From an uncultured Sulfurovum sp. (lineage in GTDB: Bacteria; Campylobacterota; Campylobacteria; Campylobacterales; Sulfurovaceae): a DNA stretch of 64,000 bases. Shown piece after piece: positions 42,625-51,166 of the stretch. The notes under the pieces were generated by a model. It worked only from the letters and a program-made list of their open reading frames with translations, made no database searches and was not told where the DNA came from. Location of the stretch: positions 1-64,000 of the forward strand of contig CACVAS010000047.1 in NCBI GenBank assembly GCA_902727855.1, written 5' to 3'. Made by a program: the position numbers and the translations under genes. Numbering within the stretch: position 1 is the first letter of the stretch; every line of letters starts with the position of its first letter.

Positions 42625-42948
42625 TTAAGCTACTAACTCCATGTTAATCTCTCTAAAATCAACATCACCTTGACCACTATCTTTTATTGCTTCTAAAAAA
42701 CTTTCTTCTATCCAAAATAAATCACAATCATTATTTCTTTCTTCAATTGAAATTATAGTTTTTTGTTCAAGCGATGAGATGAACCCACCAATAACTTGTG
42801 CTGATACATCTAACTTTTCTACTAAATCTTCTACATTCTGGCATGAAAAGTTATCACATAGAAAATCATTTGCAGTAGATGCACCACAATCATTTTCTTC
42901 TAAAAAACTTTTCAAAAAACTTTCTTCTTTATTTGTTAGTTTACCCAT
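42625..42948 (-). CDS. Winged-helix-like small protein
   Basis: This 107-residue acidic protein has helices, then KLDVSAQVIGGFISSLEQKT and IISIEERNNDCDLFWIEE. The latter resembles the recognition helix plus wing of a winged-helix domain. It starts just beyond the downstream repeat of the first recombinase cassette (gap 72 bp) and could be a regulator. Evidence is weak. Confidence 0.5.
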   Translation of the reverse strand: MGKLTNKEESFLKSFLEENDCGASTANDFLCDNFSCQNVEDLVEKLDVSAQVIGGFISSLEQKTIISIEERNNDCDLFWIEESFLEAIKDSGQGDVDFREINMELVA

Positions 42949-42977
42949 CTAGAATCCTTGATAATTATTTTTAGTTG

Positions 42978-43042
42978 AACATTATTTCAACTCTTAATAA
43001 TAGTATATCTAACTGTCACTTAACATAAGTTGAAATAATGTT
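42978..43042. repeat. Perfect 15-bp inverted repeat beside recombinase 1
   Basis: aacattatttcaact (42978-42992) and agttgaaataatgtt (43028-43042) are exact reverse complements 35 bp apart. The second arm is part of the direct repeat flanking the cassette. It could be arm sites for the recombinase or an operator. Confidence 0.85.
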
Positions 43043-43060
43043 ATATCGTTTATTTAGTAG
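43021..43060. repeat. Direct repeat, recombinase-proximal end of cassette 1
   Basis: It aligns without gaps to 44875-44914 with about 31 of 40 identical bases, including AAGTTGAAATAAT. It lies 9 bp downstream of the recombinase stop codon. It is a candidate attachment site. Confidence 0.65.
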
Positions 43061-43069
43061 ATTATTGTA

Positions 43070-44170
43070 TCAAAAACCCTCCCATACTTTAACTACAGGA
43101 CGCATATCTTCCCTGCTTATATCTACATATAACTCTGTTACTTCTTCATTCCCATGTCCTAGTAATTCTGATATGATTGAAAAATCAACATCATTAATAG
43201 CCAACATACAAGCATATGAACGTCTTAAAAGATGTATCCCACTTGTACCCTTGTCTATCCCTGCATGATGCAATAATCTATCTGTCTGTTGATATATGGC
43301 ACTTGCCGTATACTTCTTATTATTGTCTGAACAGAATAATAGTCCATCTTCACAATTAATAGTGTACTTCATGTGTGAATGATACTCTTTAGATAACAAC
43401 TCTTCTTTGATATACACAATTCTTTGCTTATTGCCTTTACCCTCTATAATCACTCTAATATAACTACCAATTAATAGCCCTGTAGGGTTACTTATAAGCT
43501 TTATATTATCTCTTAGGATAGATGATAACTCATCCCCTCCAAGCCCACCAAAAAGGGCTAATTTCATCATTAATTTTGGTTTAGCCGTATGTTCTCCACG
43601 AAATGGGTAAGTTTCCATGCCATTGATAAATCTTTTTATCTCTGATGGGGATAAGTAAGTAACTTTTTTATCCTCTTTTTTGATAGGAGTAATTGTACGT
43701 TTGCCACCACGGGTACGTCCTAAATTAAAATTAGGTACTTCACCACTATCATCAATAGAATTATTTTCTATATATTTGAATAAACTATTAATTTGGATTA
43801 AATATCCTACTTGTGTTTTTTCACTATATTTCTTCTTGTTTGCTATAAATATTTTATCCCTGTAGTCCGTATTGAAGTCTGTTAGCTGCTTAAGCTTAGG
43901 TTGAGACTCAAAGAACTCATACAATGATAAGAGAGGATTAGTATACGTGATTAATGTAGATAGTCCTTTAGAGCGTATATCTATCTGTATAGCTTTAAAG
44001 TTTTTAATAGTTGTTGCACTCATTAATTGACTATGAGCTTTCATTCTATCAAATGTATTTGCATACTTCTTGTTAATTGATATTGTAAGTACTTTAGATC
44101 CTATATACTCTTTTATCCAAAAGAGTAGGTCTTTTTGTGCATTATTATAGGGTGTAAGTTTATGTTTCAC
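43070..44170 (-). CDS. Tyrosine recombinase 1 with Arg-I replaced by Gly
   Basis: This 366-residue protein has an N-terminal SAM-like core-binding domain and a C-terminal catalytic domain. The GKGNKQR lysine motif, HLLRRSYA (HxxR), ELLGHGN and ELYVDIS with the nucleophilic Tyr are all present. The first catalytic arginine, normally in GGLRxxEL, is Gly (FGGLGGDEL, near residue 211), caused by GGA instead of AGA. Activity is therefore doubtful unless compensated. It is paralogous to the 50010-51125 product. It is last in a cassette with the nucleotidyltransferase gene, overlapping it by 4 bp. Confidence 0.85.
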   Translation of the reverse strand: MKHKLTPYNNAQKDLLFWIKEYIGSKVLTISINKKYANTFDRMKAHSQLMSATTIKNFKAIQIDIRSKGLSTLITYTNPLLSLYEFFESQPKLKQLTDFNTDYRDKIFIANKKKYSEKTQVGYLIQINSLFKYIENNSIDDSGEVPNFNLGRTRGGKRTITPIKKEDKKVTYLSPSEIKRFINGMETYPFRGEHTAKPKLMMKLALFGGLGGDELSSILRDNIKLISNPTGLLIGSYIRVIIEGKGNKQRIVYIKEELLSKEYHSHMKYTINCEDGLLFCSDNNKKYTASAIYQQTDRLLHHAGIDKGTSGIHLLRRSYACMLAINDVDFSIISELLGHGNEEVTELYVDISREDMRPVVKVWEGF

Positions 44171-44628
44171 GTATCAGCCAATTTTTTAATTTTTTCTAGT
44201 TCCACCACATCATACTTATCTTTAGGTCTGTTAGTAGCACTTTTGTTTTTAATAAGGTCATGTAAGCTTATAAAATTAATTTCTTCACTAAATAAACTAT
44301 TATTTGTTCTATTATCCCATGCTTCTAAGAAATCAACACCATCAATATCTGTTAGTACGTCAATACGCATAGGGGCTAAACCTATTTGTAGTACAAAATT
44401 TTCTGACATTAGTTCAGTGACTGTAATTTCATATGGTATTGGAAAATCACTAAAAGCTTTTTGTATCTTTTTTGCATTTTCTACAGATTTTTCAATCCAT
44501 AAATCAATATCTAGTGTATTTCTGCTGTAACCATAATTTCCCATTGCATATGCACCAATAACTAAATATTTAACACCATATTTGTTAAAGAGTTGTAAGA
44601 TATCTTTATAATCTTCAAAGTAGTCCAT
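44167..44628 (-). CDS. MNT-type nucleotidyltransferase
   Basis: This 153-residue protein has the minimal nucleotidyltransferase signature GAYAMGNYGYSR followed by NTLDIDLWI (the catalytic DxD) and a later RIDVLTDIDG strand with the third acidic residue. HDLIKNKSATNRPKDKYDVV matches the C-terminal helix of this family ('DLi..K...gR.KD..Dv'). Such enzymes act as toxins or antitoxins in two-gene modules by AMPylating or nucleotidylating RNA or proteins. The 66-residue gene just upstream (4-bp gap) could be the partner. Confidence 0.78.
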   Translation of the reverse strand: MDYFEDYKDILQLFNKYGVKYLVIGAYAMGNYGYSRNTLDIDLWIEKSVENAKKIQKAFSDFPIPYEITVTELMSENFVLQIGLAPMRIDVLTDIDGVDFLEAWDNRTNNSLFSEEINFISLHDLIKNKSATNRPKDKYDVVELEKIKKLADT

Positions 44629-44632
44629 TGAT

Positions 44633-44833
44633 TTATACCTTTATATTTTTAATTGATATTTTTGTTTTGTCTAATCTTGGTGGGTATTTACCATGTACTT
44701 CAAAATAATGTTGTGCTGTCATTGATGTCATCATTTTAAATAATTCATCTCCAGATAATCCAAAGATAAAACTATGATGATTTTCATCATGGAGAGACAG
44801 TTTTTTAACTGTAATTAATCTCTTTTTATTCAT
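44633..44833 (-). CDS. 66-residue partner of the nucleotidyltransferase
   Basis: This small soluble basic protein is first in cassette 1. It contains HHSFIFGLSGDELFKMMTSM and KYPPRLDKTK. The gap to the nucleotidyltransferase gene is only 4 bp. It could be the antitoxin or a substrate adaptor. No family is recognised. Confidence 0.58.
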   Translation of the reverse strand: MNKKRLITVKKLSLHDENHHSFIFGLSGDELFKMMTSMTAQHYFEVHGKYPPRLDKTKISIKNIKV

Positions 44834-44874
44834 TTATCATCCTTTATATATGCCATATTATACAAGGAAATGAT

Positions 44875-44914
44875 TAATCTAAGTTGAAATAATCTAATAT
44901 TATTTATATACTAA
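44875..44914. repeat. Direct repeat, distal end of cassette 1
   Basis: This is the partner of 43021-43060 (about 31 of 40 identical, no gaps). It lies 42-81 bp upstream of the first cassette gene, so it may also contain or border that gene's promoter. Confidence 0.65.
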
Positions 44915-45009
44915 TATGGTGAAAATGAGTTGCTATGTTATTCTTGTGTATACCATCAAAGCTACATAAAATGAATGAATCTAAATAGTTTAACTATATT
45001 AAGTTTGGA

Positions 45010-45015
45010 TATAAT
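45010..45015 (+). promoter_or_regulatory. -10 box before 45052 gene
   Basis: TATAAT stands 36 bp before the ATG at 45052. The surrounding gap (44915-45051) is very AT-rich and contains repeated actatatta words. AAAGGA is the ribosome-binding site. Confidence 0.5.
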
Positions 45016-45051
45016 ATAGTATTACTATATTAAAATACACAAAGGATAAAA

Positions 45052-45795
45052 ATGGAAATGTTTGAATTGTTTTTAAAGTCTTTTTTAAAGGAAGACTATG
45101 ATTATCGTAAGATTAATGCCACAACCATACTCCAAGACGGAAGACAGAAGGCGTATCACTACTATATTAATGAGAGTGAAGAAAATGGTATTGAAATTAT
45201 GATTAATCAAATTGATAACTGGGTAGCAATTCAGGGCAGCCCTATAAACAACTACGAAAGATTAGTAAAGAACATTTCAGAAGAACATAATATTAAAAAT
45301 GCAAAAAATGTATTTTTTACAGTAATTATCAGAGATGGAATCAAAGAAGATGATTACTTTACTATGATGGGAAATAGAGATCATAAGCCCACTGCTAGAT
45401 TTCAAAGGCTACAAATGGATATGGAGGGAGTAGCAAGGTTTATGGGAGAAGGATACATATATGTTGATCTTGATATTATGTATAAAGATATAGAAGAATG
45501 CAATAGGGAGTTTAATATGGTTAAACTTTTTTTGAATTCTCTAAAAAATAAGGTTCGCGGCAATTTGTTATCATTAGACTCTCAGAAAAAAGTCTACGAA
45601 CATTATGGACTCAATGAGCAAACTTTTTATAGTTGGAAAAAGAAGAACCCTGCTGTTTTTGAAGCAATTTGTGACGCTTACTTCTATAAAGATATAAAAG
45701 AAATAGTGAATGCACTTTCTGAAATGCCTTCTTTATGTAACGAGAATTGGGGAACGCATGAGACAATGAAGCATTTAGATGGAAGGGAATTTTAA
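45052..45795 (+). CDS. Cytoplasmic protein with possible DNA-binding C-terminus
   Basis: This 247-residue soluble protein has a beta-rich N-terminal half. The C-terminal part includes QKKVYEHYGLNEQTFYSWKK, which has the look of a helix-turn-helix recognition segment ('..yGln..tfysWkk', as in transposase-type HTH). No enzymatic motif is seen. It stands alone between the two recombinase cassettes with its own promoter. Confidence 0.55.
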   Translation: MEMFELFLKSFLKEDYDYRKINATTILQDGRQKAYHYYINESEENGIEIMINQIDNWVAIQGSPINNYERLVKNISEEHNIKNAKNVFFTVIIRDGIKEDDYFTMMGNRDHKPTARFQRLQMDMEGVARFMGEGYIYVDLDIMYKDIEECNREFNMVKLFLNSLKNKVRGNLLSLDSQKKVYEHYGLNEQTFYSWKKKNPAVFEAICDAYFYKDIKEIVNALSEMPSLCNENWGTHETMKHLDGREF

Positions 45796-45873
45796 AATAA
45801 AGTGGAGAAAGTGCTTTAAAAAAGATTGTTTAAGTTATTTTAATATACATAAAAACAATGGTTGAATTTTTGC

Positions 45874-45879
45874 TATAAT
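45874..45879 (+). promoter_or_regulatory. -10 box before nuclease gene
   Basis: TATAAT preceded by TTGAATTTTTGC, about 75 bp upstream of the TTG start at 45954. The untranslated leader is therefore fairly long. Confidence 0.5.
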
Positions 45880-45953
45880 AAAATAACTGGAAGTATTAAA
45901 AGTAAAGCTACGCTGTTACATACTTCAAGGAAACGGTATAGAGGAAAAGTGAA

Positions 45954-47486
45954 TTGGCAAAAGCAATAGAGGATTTAACTTTTGATGTTGCAGTAAAGCA
46001 TCTCCATGACGGGAATGTTCTTAGTCTAAGAAGCCTATCTTGGGTTGGTAACAATAAGCAAAAGACATATAGCCTAAACTCCATTCAGATACTATTCAAA
46101 GAAAATGAGTTTCGCCTTTTAGTTTATGATGGTTACGGGAAAAAAATTCCCTCAAGATGTCAAGTAATCTCAAAAAATGACATACCTCATCATATTAATG
46201 ACACAAAAGGAAATCAAAAATGGGTATATCACAAGCAGAGAGTTCCCAAAAAAACAATTGACAAAACTATCATAGATGAAGAAGAAGCTAAAAAGTTGGT
46301 TTATGAATGGTTATTGAAAAGACACCAAAGTGAAAGCGATGTGGTTGTGCCTGAGGTTGCACTAGGGAATAGAAGAGCAGATTACTTAGCACTAGGCAAG
46401 AGTATTACAATCGTAGAAATTAAAAGTCAAGTAGATACACTTGATAGGCTAGAGGAGCAACTAAAACAATATTTGAAATATGCAAACTATCTGTATGTTG
46501 CTATACACGAAAGCAAACGCAAAAGCATTGAAAAGATGAAGATACCTGATGAGGTTGGAGTCCTCCTTGTGGGGAAGCGTGTAAGGATGTTGAAACGTGC
46601 CCTAAAGCAACAAAAAGACTATACTGTATTTCACGGTCACTTAGGCTATAAGGACTATATGGATATGTGTACTGGTATGAAGTGGGCAAGTAAATTCGCG
46701 AAAGAAGACATTGATGAAATTTTTCAAAATCTATGTAAACAAGACAGAAGAAACTACTTGGAACTTTTTATAAAAAATAGATATAAAGCAGAGAGTATAA
46801 AACGAAAAGAATTATTTTACAACGGTGAAAAAGAGCTATCTGTTGGAAGCAGTAAGGGTATTGGAGTTAACAGAATGAAAGGAGAAGGGCAATATAGTCT
46901 AAGCCTAATGTCTTGCTTGGGCTTGAGTAAGGACTTCTTGTACCAGAGTATGACTAAGGCTGAAAGCACTTATCGTAAAAAATTTAAAGACTTTAAATAT
47001 GCTGATCTTATTATTGAAGATAAAATTGCATTTGGACATACGATTAGGCATATCGGAATACCAAGAACCTACAACATTTCTCTGTTTAAAAAGTATTTAG
47101 ACCTAAGTAAGCACCATCACCTGTTTGAGTTGCACAAACTAGACCTAGAAAAACAATTCGATAATTATTTTAAAAACTTAACACACACAATAGTTAACTC
47201 AAAAAGAAGTACATTTATTGACACTTCTTCCAGATGTTACTTGCAAACTCTATCAAGTCTCTTGGGTGCTGAACATCTTTTGGTAAAAATCACAAAGAAT
47301 ATAAAGAACAGTGTGTCGAAACTTGCCTCTATGTGTATGATTGACGAGGAAATGTTCAAAGAGTGTGATGTCATATTGAATTTAGACACTTCAAAATCAC
47401 ACATTTTCTATCGTGCAAAAGAAGGCTCAAGAGTTGAGGTTATTACAAGAATAGAAACGGATCAAGAGGGAAAAATTAAGTTGTGA
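45954..47486 (+). CDS. sce7726-like PD-(D/E)XK nuclease fusion
   Basis: The 510-residue product starts at TTG after GAGGAAAAG. Residues about 125-190 (VVVPEVALGNRRADYLALGK, ITIVEIKSQVDTLDRLEEQL, YLYVAIHESK) form a restriction-like nuclease core: Asp of RADY, then ExK in VEIKS. It has the 'D..RL..Q...Y......v.v.' continuation of the sce7726 family. The flanking N-domain (110 residues) and C-domain (320 residues) are unassigned. sce7726 proteins occur in defence or plasmid contexts; a nuclease role in defence or maintenance is inferred. Confidence 0.68.
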   Translation: MAKAIEDLTFDVAVKHLHDGNVLSLRSLSWVGNNKQKTYSLNSIQILFKENEFRLLVYDGYGKKIPSRCQVISKNDIPHHINDTKGNQKWVYHKQRVPKKTIDKTIIDEEEAKKLVYEWLLKRHQSESDVVVPEVALGNRRADYLALGKSITIVEIKSQVDTLDRLEEQLKQYLKYANYLYVAIHESKRKSIEKMKIPDEVGVLLVGKRVRMLKRALKQQKDYTVFHGHLGYKDYMDMCTGMKWASKFAKEDIDEIFQNLCKQDRRNYLELFIKNRYKAESIKRKELFYNGEKELSVGSSKGIGVNRMKGEGQYSLSLMSCLGLSKDFLYQSMTKAESTYRKKFKDFKYADLIIEDKIAFGHTIRHIGIPRTYNISLFKKYLDLSKHHHLFELHKLDLEKQFDNYFKNLTHTIVNSKRSTFIDTSSRCYLQTLSSLLGAEHLLVKITKNIKNSVSKLASMCMIDEEMFKECDVILNLDTSKSHIFYRAKEGSRVEVITRIETDQEGKIKL

Positions 47487-47583
47487 ATATCGTCTCAACT
47501 GAGATAACCTAGTTACCATTGAAATGATTATTTCTTTATTTTTCTTACTAATTAAGAGAACTTTTAGCTAAAAATAAAGGAAA

Positions 47584-47636
47584 GGATTTAACAAATATGG
47601 TATTAAATCCTACTCCTAAACTAAACTAAACTAAAC
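47584..47636. repeat. Hairpin and TAAAC tandem repeats
   Basis: GGATTTAA (47584-47591) pairs with TTAAATCC (47603-47610), a possible terminator for the nuclease gene. TAAAC then occurs four times in tandem at 47617-47636. The same AAACTAA word recurs in the cassette-2 repeats. The rest of the gap 47487-47663 shows nothing I can name. Confidence 0.6.
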
Positions 47637-47663
47637 TAAGCTATGTCAACAATCTCTAAAATG

Positions 47664-47708
47664 TTAATATATTTATTTTTATAGCTGTATATTTAATAAT
47701 AAACTAAA
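47664..47708. repeat. Direct repeat, distal end of cassette 2
   Basis: It reads TTAATATATTTATTTTTATA then GCTGTATATTTAATAATAAA and so on, and matches 51122-51166 except for four substitutions and two single-base indels. It ends 42 bp before the start of the cassette gene at 47751. It is a candidate attachment site. Confidence 0.82.
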
Positions 47709-47750
47709 CTATTTAATGATATACTTATGTATAAATATTGAAGGATTCTT

Positions 47751-50009
47751 ATGAATGAAGAGGAAAAAGAAATACACGCATATAAGTTTGGTACAGGAGA
47801 CTATAATAAGAAGATCATTAAGGCAGAGACTCTTGATGAAGCAGTCAATGAATTTATATTATCGTGCATAGATTTCTCAGAATTTGCCTATAAAAACAAT
47901 CCTCATTCTGATTCCTTGCATATAGACCCGATAGGCTTTACAGATGGCAAAAAAAATACTGATTGCCCTAACTTCCAATTCTATGAATTGATCCCAGTGT
48001 GGGAAGATGGAAAACTATTACGCGAAATATCAATTACGGAATTCAATAATTGGCACATAAGACAAAACAATATACTAGAAGATAAGTCTGAAACAACAGA
48101 CACTAATAATGGCGGTGTTACTACTTCGAGTATGGTCCATATCGGAAACAATATACTGAACACTTCCATGAAAATAAGACAAATTAAATTAAACATGGCA
48201 TTAGAAAGAAAATCTAATTTTGTATCAGCAAAAGACAAGCTCTCAGAAATGCAAAGCGAGATGGGGAAAATTGAAGAAGAATATGCAATGTTACAAAAAA
48301 AGATGGGTATTTTAAAAACGTACTCAGGTATAGGTAGGGATATTGTAAAAATAAGAGGTGGTGAGACTTCCCGACAACTTAAAATTGATATATTCCAATC
48401 ATTTAGATATATGAAAGAGGATATCGACATATTAACTGATTTTGAAGGGTTTGATGCAAGGGATTTAGAGCGGTTTGATGAGTTCGCCGCCAAACACTAC
48501 AAAGAACTTTTACCTTCTGAAAAATGTATTCAAGCATTTAAAATCACAAAACAAGAAATTAAATATGATGATGCGTTTATGCAGCAATCAATGGATCAAG
48601 AAAACAGAAAGGTTTATATATTAATTCGTAATGGTGAGAATGTATATAGGGTTTTCAACGATTACAATCTCCATGAAAACTATTTGTTTGTGTTTGATGA
48701 ACCTACAGAGGTGTTTGGGAATATCGCAAAAGAAATGCTTAACACTGGAAGTTCTCATAGAACAGAAGAGTATTATAATATAAAAAACTCATGGGATGCA
48801 AAAATTTCAGGTGGTGAATGTAAAGGAACACATCATCATTCAAGTTTTTCATCGGGTTCGGGATATGTGTGTATTTTACCTCTTAACTATGATGAGGATT
48901 TATTAGCAGAAATTCAGGAAGTAGCGGATAAAAAATACGATAATGAGCGTCAAAGAAGAGAAAAATATATAAGAAAATATGAGCTAGAGGATGAGATAGA
49001 TATTCACTCATGGCGATGGGGAACTTCCTTGGGAATGCATAAAAGAGAGTGCAATAGAGAATACTTAGAGGTTAGACATAGAATGGAGCTAACAGAAGCA
49101 TATAAAAAGAATGAACACTTAACACTCTTTGCCTTATCAAATAAGAGTACAAACGTATATGGCTATTTTAATAACGCAGAGCTAAAAAGAAAAATGATGC
49201 CACACGAAAGTGGCGTTGCATATACTGGATACGATACTTATCGAGATACAAGCAATAAGAATGATTTTTCAGACAAGTTTGATCCTATGACGGCTGAACC
49301 ACTTATATACCATACCCTATGGTATGACTATGATAAATATAAAGAGAATGCACTTACTGTAGCAAGAGAAGAAATCGAGAAGAAATTTAATGAACAGAAC
49401 TATAAGAATTTTAATTCTATTGCTATTCTTCAAAACATCATAGACAGTAAGAATATCTTTACGGATCTTCCAATGATAGATGTTATTTTTGGTAAAGGAG
49501 TAGAGCTTCTTAATTTTATAAAGGATGGATCAAACCTTATAGATCATTCTTCCACCTATGCTGACCCTTTTGTGAGTGGTGTTGAGCTGAAAAAAGGCGA
49601 GAAAGTTTTTGTTATCAGAAACAGTGGTTATCAAATTGTACGATCAGGACATCATCAAGAAAAGGAAAGTCGAAATTTTAAGAGACCTCAAGTAGTTCTT
49701 GCCAGTGTAGCTAGTATCAAGGATGGTGTTGTAAAATTAAAGGGTTATTTTGATGTGTATAAAAACTATAACAATGAAAAAAACATATCTGCGGGTAACG
49801 CAAAAATATCCATAGAAACACTTCAGGCAGACTGGCTTCTAATTAAAGAGGATATAGAAAAAGAAGTTATTTTAAAAGTGTTAAAAAATAGACACTTTAG
49901 AGAAACCGAGTTTAGAATAAAAGGAGTGGCACTAAAAGATATATTGGCTTTAAAAAGAAATCATAAGCATTATAACTTTGGCGGTGGTGTTACTTATGAA
50001 AGGTATTAG
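47751..50009 (+). CDS. 752-residue cassette-2 cargo protein, unknown
   Basis: This large soluble protein has no signal peptide or membrane helix. Residues about 150-195 form a coiled coil (KDKLSEMQSEMGKIEEEYAM). A middle region is rich in His/Gly (GECKGTHHHSSFSSGSGYVC), and the C-terminal third is beta-rich. A phrase KVYILIRNGENVYRVFNDYN near residue 285 may mark a conserved domain. No known enzyme motif is seen. AAGGATT precedes the ATG. Its stop is followed immediately by the recombinase start, so it is the cassette's payload. Confidence 0.7.
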   Translation: MNEEEKEIHAYKFGTGDYNKKIIKAETLDEAVNEFILSCIDFSEFAYKNNPHSDSLHIDPIGFTDGKKNTDCPNFQFYELIPVWEDGKLLREISITEFNNWHIRQNNILEDKSETTDTNNGGVTTSSMVHIGNNILNTSMKIRQIKLNMALERKSNFVSAKDKLSEMQSEMGKIEEEYAMLQKKMGILKTYSGIGRDIVKIRGGETSRQLKIDIFQSFRYMKEDIDILTDFEGFDARDLERFDEFAAKHYKELLPSEKCIQAFKITKQEIKYDDAFMQQSMDQENRKVYILIRNGENVYRVFNDYNLHENYLFVFDEPTEVFGNIAKEMLNTGSSHRTEEYYNIKNSWDAKISGGECKGTHHHSSFSSGSGYVCILPLNYDEDLLAEIQEVADKKYDNERQRREKYIRKYELEDEIDIHSWRWGTSLGMHKRECNREYLEVRHRMELTEAYKKNEHLTLFALSNKSTNVYGYFNNAELKRKMMPHESGVAYTGYDTYRDTSNKNDFSDKFDPMTAEPLIYHTLWYDYDKYKENALTVAREEIEKKFNEQNYKNFNSIAILQNIIDSKNIFTDLPMIDVIFGKGVELLNFIKDGSNLIDHSSTYADPFVSGVELKKGEKVFVIRNSGYQIVRSGHHQEKESRNFKRPQVVLASVASIKDGVVKLKGYFDVYKNYNNEKNISAGNAKISIETLQADWLLIKEDIEKEVILKVLKNRHFRETEFRIKGVALKDILALKRNHKHYNFGGGVTYERY

Positions 50010-51125
50010 ATGAAAAAACAACTAGAGACACATAGGAACATTAAAGATGATCTATTCTACTGGCTAAAAGAATACATATCATCAAAAGTCTTAACATCTA
50101 AAATTGATGATGGATATAAGGGAGAAATTAACAGAAGCATAAGAAGTCAAGCTGTTAAAGATGCAAAGCACATTAAAGAGCTGATGCTCATTACCATAGA
50201 CTTTAGAAATCGTGGACAATCAGACCTACGCAATAGTACTTTGCCCAATAAATACTTTTATGACTATATAGTAGGATCAAAAAATCTAAAAAGTATTAAG
50301 GATATAGATACAACAGTCCGTGATAAATATTTTAGCTTGAATCCAAAAAACCATGCAAAAAGCACACAAAACTTACATATGGTGGCTGTCAATAGTTTCT
50401 TTAAATATATAGAAGAAAACAACACTGATGATTTTAGATTTAATCTTGGTAGAAAAAGAGGCGGTCAAAAAACTGTTAGTCCTATTGTTGCCAGTGGAGA
50501 AAAGAAGTCGGCATATTTAAACACGTATGATTTACGATATTTTCTCAAACAGTTGGAGTTATTCTCTTTCAAGATGAAAAACACATCTAAGCCTAAGCTC
50601 ATGACTAAAATTTTAATCTTTGGTGGATTGCGTGGCACAGAGCTATTAAAGATACGAAGAGGTGACATATCTCTTGTAGATAACTTAGGGAGCGTGACAA
50701 AAAGTAAATCAAAAGCCCTTAAGGGTAAGTTCTTTAGAATATACGTGCAAGGCAAAGGAAACAAAGAGAGAGTAGTTTATATCGCTGCAAAACATATCAA
50801 AGAAGATTATGATAATTATTTAAAAGACAGCGAAGAGTGTATAAATAATCTGTTCTTCTGTACAGAGGGAAACAAGAAGTACTCTATCAATGCACTATAT
50901 CAACAATGCAATAGATTACTTAGTAAGCTAGGGATGACAGAACAAGGGCAAAAAGGTTCACAGATACTAAGACATAGTTACGCAGCATACTTAGCCCTTA
51001 AGAACGTGGATTTAGCCGATATATCAACATTATTAGGTCACGCAAGTCAAGATGTTACAGAGCTTTATATACATATTAGTAAAGAGGACTTACGTGACGT
51101 AGATGATATATGGAAAGACATTTGA
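50010..51125 (+). CDS. Tyrosine recombinase 2
   Basis: This 371-residue protein has a SAM-like N-domain and a catalytic C-domain: FGGLRGTELLKI (Arg-I, near residue 207), QGKGNKERVVYI (Lys), ILRHSYAAYLA (Arg-II), LLGHASQDVTELYIHIS (His/Trp-III and the nucleophilic Tyr). The residue in the HxxR His position is Gln (SQILRHS). It is paralogous over its full length to the 43070-44170 product. It starts on the nucleotide after the cargo stop, so they are one transcription unit. Confidence 0.88.
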   Translation: MKKQLETHRNIKDDLFYWLKEYISSKVLTSKIDDGYKGEINRSIRSQAVKDAKHIKELMLITIDFRNRGQSDLRNSTLPNKYFYDYIVGSKNLKSIKDIDTTVRDKYFSLNPKNHAKSTQNLHMVAVNSFFKYIEENNTDDFRFNLGRKRGGQKTVSPIVASGEKKSAYLNTYDLRYFLKQLELFSFKMKNTSKPKLMTKILIFGGLRGTELLKIRRGDISLVDNLGSVTKSKSKALKGKFFRIYVQGKGNKERVVYIAAKHIKEDYDNYLKDSEECINNLFFCTEGNKKYSINALYQQCNRLLSKLGMTEQGQKGSQILRHSYAAYLALKNVDLADISTLLGHASQDVTELYIHISKEDLRDVDDIWKDI

Positions 51126-51166
51126 TATATTTATTATTATAGCTGTACTATTTAAGATAAACTAAA
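51122..51166. repeat. Direct repeat, recombinase-proximal end of cassette 2
   Basis: It begins at the stop codon of recombinase 2 and aligns with 47664-47708 (about 40 of 45). A related TAGCTATACTATATTAAG copy follows at about 51175-51192. Confidence 0.82.

Noticed and set aside
43038..43268. Plus-strand reading opposite the recombinase 1 gene
   Set aside because: It is antisense to conserved catalytic residues and starts inside the flanking repeat.
44990..45050. ACTATATTAAG words before 45052 as a third cassette repeat
   Set aside because: An 11-bp match in AT-rich DNA is not significant, and no recombinase follows the gene.
47617..47636. TAAAC tandem repeats as replication iterons
   Set aside because: The unit is too short, copies are few, and no Rep gene or DnaA box is nearby.
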